From the NCBI GenBank assembly GCA_002297045.1, contig DBJE01000014.1:1-45927 (forward strand): a DNA stretch of 45,927 bases, given 5' to 3'. The notes beneath the pieces are model-generated. The model was not told the origin of the DNA. It did no database searches and saw only the letters and a list, made by a program, of their open reading frames with translations. Shown one piece after another: positions 43,658 to 45,927 of the stretch (the stretch's first letter is position 1; the number at the start of each line of letters is the position of its first letter). The stretch comes from Caryophanales bacterium UBA784. Its GTDB lineage: Bacteria > Bacillota_I > Bacilli_A > RFN20 > CAG-288. Both the position numbers and the translations under genes were made by a program.

Positions 43658-44587
43658 CTACTTGTTCTTTTCTTTTGCCCGTTTATCGTTGATGATGATC
43701 CTTTCTTTTTCCGTAATGACTTTTACGTTGTGTTCTTCCGCCCATTTTACGCATCCCTTTAAGGCAGTGGGAAGGAAGATGCGAGGAACCTTGACGAGAC
43801 GTTTTAAGGCATCATCGGTGAACTGGACATCCGTCTGTAGACGCTTGGCGGCATAACGGACTGATTCCAGATTCGTTTCACGCCTCGGGAGCCTTTCCCC
43901 ATGGGGCTTTTTGAATTTCGAACACCAGAAGTTCTTACTGTCGCGATAACCGTAATCGACAGGGACTCTAGGGAAGTTATTGTGGCTGACTCCATTGACG
44001 ATGGAGTTCCAGTATTTTTCTTTCCTGTCGATATGATCAATGCGCAGGATGAAGTGGGCCCCGAACTTGGAGGTAATGCCGTTGAAATTATGGTAAGGCC
44101 CTTCGTATCCGTTCAATTCTCCCGGCCGGTCATCCTTGGCGTTATCGAGCTCTCTCCTCCAAGTGCATTCGATGACCTGGAAGGATTCACTGACTATCTG
44201 AGGATATTTCTCATTCGGATGTTCCCTTTGGCTTTGGCTGTCTTCCAGATGGAAGAGGCAGTTCTTCCTCTTTTCTTCCGGCGTGTCTCCAGGCCAGCCC
44301 CTTCTCACGGCTTCCTTGAATAACTTGGAGTCATCCGGGAAAAAGTTCAGGGTGCATTTTCCGTCCCGGAGAAGATTCTGAGCAGTATTGGAAGAGTTCC
44401 GGCATTCGAGAAGCCTGGCATAGTATTCTTTTCCGGCAATGTAATAGGGAGCAAGCAGGGAGTAAGGGCCGAGCGTCGTCTTTCCTTCCTTAGTCAGGGT
44501 TCCGACCCTGACAACAGGCCTAGGGAAGAAAAGAGAAGTCTGATAGAAATTGTCTTTCGGATCCAGATTCTTAAAGTTGCTTTTCAT
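43658..44587 (-). CDS. Flavin reductase-like (FMN-binding split-barrel) protein
   Basis: The start at 44587 has GGAGG about 5 nt upstream and gives 309 residues. The N-terminal two thirds show the DIM6/flavoredoxin pattern: FPRPVVRVGTLTKEGKTTLGPYSL, GKEYYARLLECRNSSNTAQNL, CTLNFFPDD and RRGWPGDTPEEKRK. It would bind FMN and catalyse NAD(P)H-dependent flavin or small-molecule reduction in the cytoplasm. The C-terminal 100 residues are a Lys/Arg-rich extension (RLVKVPRIFLPTALKGCVKW) ending in KEKNK, not needed for the barrel. Confidence 0.8.
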   Translation of the reverse strand: MKSNFKNLDPKDNFYQTSLFFPRPVVRVGTLTKEGKTTLGPYSLLAPYYIAGKEYYARLLECRNSSNTAQNLLRDGKCTLNFFPDDSKLFKEAVRRGWPGDTPEEKRKNCLFHLEDSQSQREHPNEKYPQIVSESFQVIECTWRRELDNAKDDRPGELNGYEGPYHNFNGITSKFGAHFILRIDHIDRKEKYWNSIVNGVSHNNFPRVPVDYGYRDSKNFWCSKFKKPHGERLPRRETNLESVRYAAKRLQTDVQFTDDALKRLVKVPRIFLPTALKGCVKWAEEHNVKVITEKERIIINDKRAKEKNK

Positions 44588-45059
44588 TTTTACCTCCGGT
44601 GATCTTTGAACTAGCATTTAAATGGCGGAATAATCGATGAACCGTATTCGTCTTTGGATGACCTTCCGCTTTTCCTGCACAGGTTCTTCTCCGATGAAGA
44701 TTCTTTTTAGGGATAAACCGATAGGCCCATAATGAACACCTTGTGTATCCTATGGGCTTTCTGTTGTCAGACGAGCAAAGGGATACCATTTGTCTTTTAA
44801 GTCGATGACAAGTGGGATAGGAGATTCAAATCCGTTTATCGATAAAGAGGAAAGGAGAAAGACATCCAAGCAATAGAAGATACAGTTCCTCAGCTTTTGC
44901 AGACGTCTACTTCTGCACAATCGATGATTTTTAGCTTGTCACTTTATGAACAAGTTCATTTTAATAGTGAAAGCACTTAAAATCAACTGATAGGGGAACC
45001 TGATAACTTAACGCTCGAACCAAATTCTTGCAGTTTTATCGCCTTTTTTGAGGTTATAT
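44588..45059. other. Intergenic region with hairpin
   Basis: No gene is supported. GGCCCATA / TATGGGCT (44724-44731, 44751-44758) can form a hairpin followed by TTT. It lies upstream of the flavin reductase-like gene on the minus strand. The plus-strand end near 45050 runs into element debris. Confidence 0.4.
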
Positions 45060-45545
45060 AGTTAAAAATAAAAAAAGATAAACATTACTGTTTCTAACGG
45101 CCGTAAACCTCCCGTCTTCTGAGGGTTTTCCCTGAGAGGAAGATCTTTTTGTAGAAAAGTGACATGTATTCTGCAAATGACAGTCCGCGTCCCTTCTCCC
45201 TGCAAAACGCCTTCTCCGACAGCCAGAGCCGCATTCTCTTGCAGTGGAACCGGAGATGGACTGCAAACCACCGCTTTACCTAGGTGGACAGCCGGTTGAC
45301 AGGGCTGAGCAGCCCTCATCCTTCGAATTGACGGTCGCCTACAGAAGCTGCCTGGAAAGCCCCCTTTTTCCTTCCCCTGTGCTCCGACATCGGTGCATTT
45401 ATGTAGGTGTGGTCAACCCACACATCCCCGGAAAGGAACTTGTTTCCGGCATTTTCCGGGATTCTCTGTATTTTTCTCTTCCATAGCAGCGCGGTCTGCA
45501 GGGAGACGTGCGCCTGGTGTGCCGCCTGTCTCAGGGTCGTGCCGT
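45060..45545 (-). mobile_element. IS1595/ISXO2-like remnant (HTH, DDE start and C-terminus)
   Basis: On the minus strand the frame TLRQAAHQAHVSLQTALLWKRK and LSGDVWVDHTYINAP is the helix-turn-helix and first catalytic Asp region. A frameshift leads to VKRWFAVHLRFHCKRM and GLSFAEYMSLFYKKIF, the C-terminal part (stop near 45098). In-frame stops show it is inactive. Homologous copies are at 31270-31975 and 38395-38760. Confidence 0.7.
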
Positions 45546-45927
45546 CGGAGGGCCTTGGGGAACCTGCGGCGGATTGCGTCTGGCATCCCGCTCCTTCAGC
45601 GAAGAGAGCAGGCCCTCCCACTTGTCCCTGCTCTCCGTGTCCCCGAAGCGGAATCCGAGGACCCGCTTCGTCCCCCGGGGCGTTATTCCCATGGCGACCA
45701 TGACCCCCTCGGATTCGACGGATTTCCCGCCGGAATAGGCACGTTTCCTCGGCACGCAGGTCGCGTCGAGGTAGACGATGGGGCAGTCGGGGGGACCGGC
45801 CCCCTCGTTGAACTTCAGCGCCTCGCCTATAGTGGACTACACGATCCCTCGGACCTTCTCCCGGGATACGCCCACCCCGAGGATCCGGGCGAGCGCCTCC
45901 GCGGTCTCCTCCCCTCTCAGCACCGCC
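45545..45927 (-). pseudogene. IS256-family (mutator) transposase fragment
   Basis: On the minus strand, entering from the window end: AVLRGEETAEALARILGVGVSR, a TAG stop (45837-45839), then IVYLDATCVPRKRAYSGGK and MVAMGITPRGTKRVLGF with WEGLLSSLKER, the IS256 core with its first catalytic Asp. A deletion then joins to DAIRRRFPKALRR in another frame. At about 45545 homology switches to the IS1595-like remnant, giving a chimeric junction. Confidence 0.75.

Overview
The window looks like a chromosome segment of an uncultured, gut- or rumen-type low-to-mid GC member of the Bacillota, most likely Bacilli close to Erysipelotrichales. This is inferred from strong AGGAGG ribosome binding sites, TTGACA/TATAAT and extended -10 promoters, LytTR/AgrC-like two-component systems, Firmicutes lipoproteins, collagen-like surface proteins and IS1595-like transposase remnants. 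No rRNA, tRNA or CRISPR was seen, so the assignment is tentative.

Left half (about 0.5-25.7 kb) is a surface glycan-degradation region. It holds two LytTR-regulator/GHKL-kinase pairs (520-2513; 11513-13627), each followed by exported family 3 glycoside hydrolases (GH3) of the domain-swapped type, with the C-terminal domain first and the TIM barrel last. GH3-1 (2643) is followed by a four-helix membrane protein, a CE1-like esterase, another small membrane protein and an alpha/beta hydrolase. The second kinase-regulator pair is followed by a 1398-residue GH3 with a collagen-like stalk, then an operon of carbohydrate-binding lipoprotein, four-helix membrane protein and GH3-3, then a collagen-like lipoprotein. 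Two GH3 genes are each paired with a paralogous four-helix protein, and cre-like/LacI-type operators sit before the GH3 loci and before a MATE exporter. A deaminase, a ferritin and the MATE gene lie between the two modules.

Right half (about 25.7-45.9 kb) is accessory and decaying. It has many fragments of IS1595/ISXO2-like elements, one IS256 fragment, a pseudogenised short-chain dehydrogenase, a GIY-YIG nuclease with a probable frameshift, a broken exported protein, and a Phd antitoxin with a decayed PIN toxin. Intact genes among these include a TcdA-like E1 enzyme, a glycosyltransferase, an isochorismatase-like hydrolase, a lipoprotein, an XRE-AbrB regulator, a cation/proton antiporter, a Fic protein and a flavin reductase-like protein.

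The three most notable signals are: a run of ten G residues forming part of the 17-bp spacer of the glycosyltransferase promoter, a classic phase-variation layout; a fluoride (crcB) riboswitch with a terminator in the leader of the antiporter; and the duplicated two-component/GH3/four-helix module, which may be an undescribed sensor-regulated surface glycosidase system.
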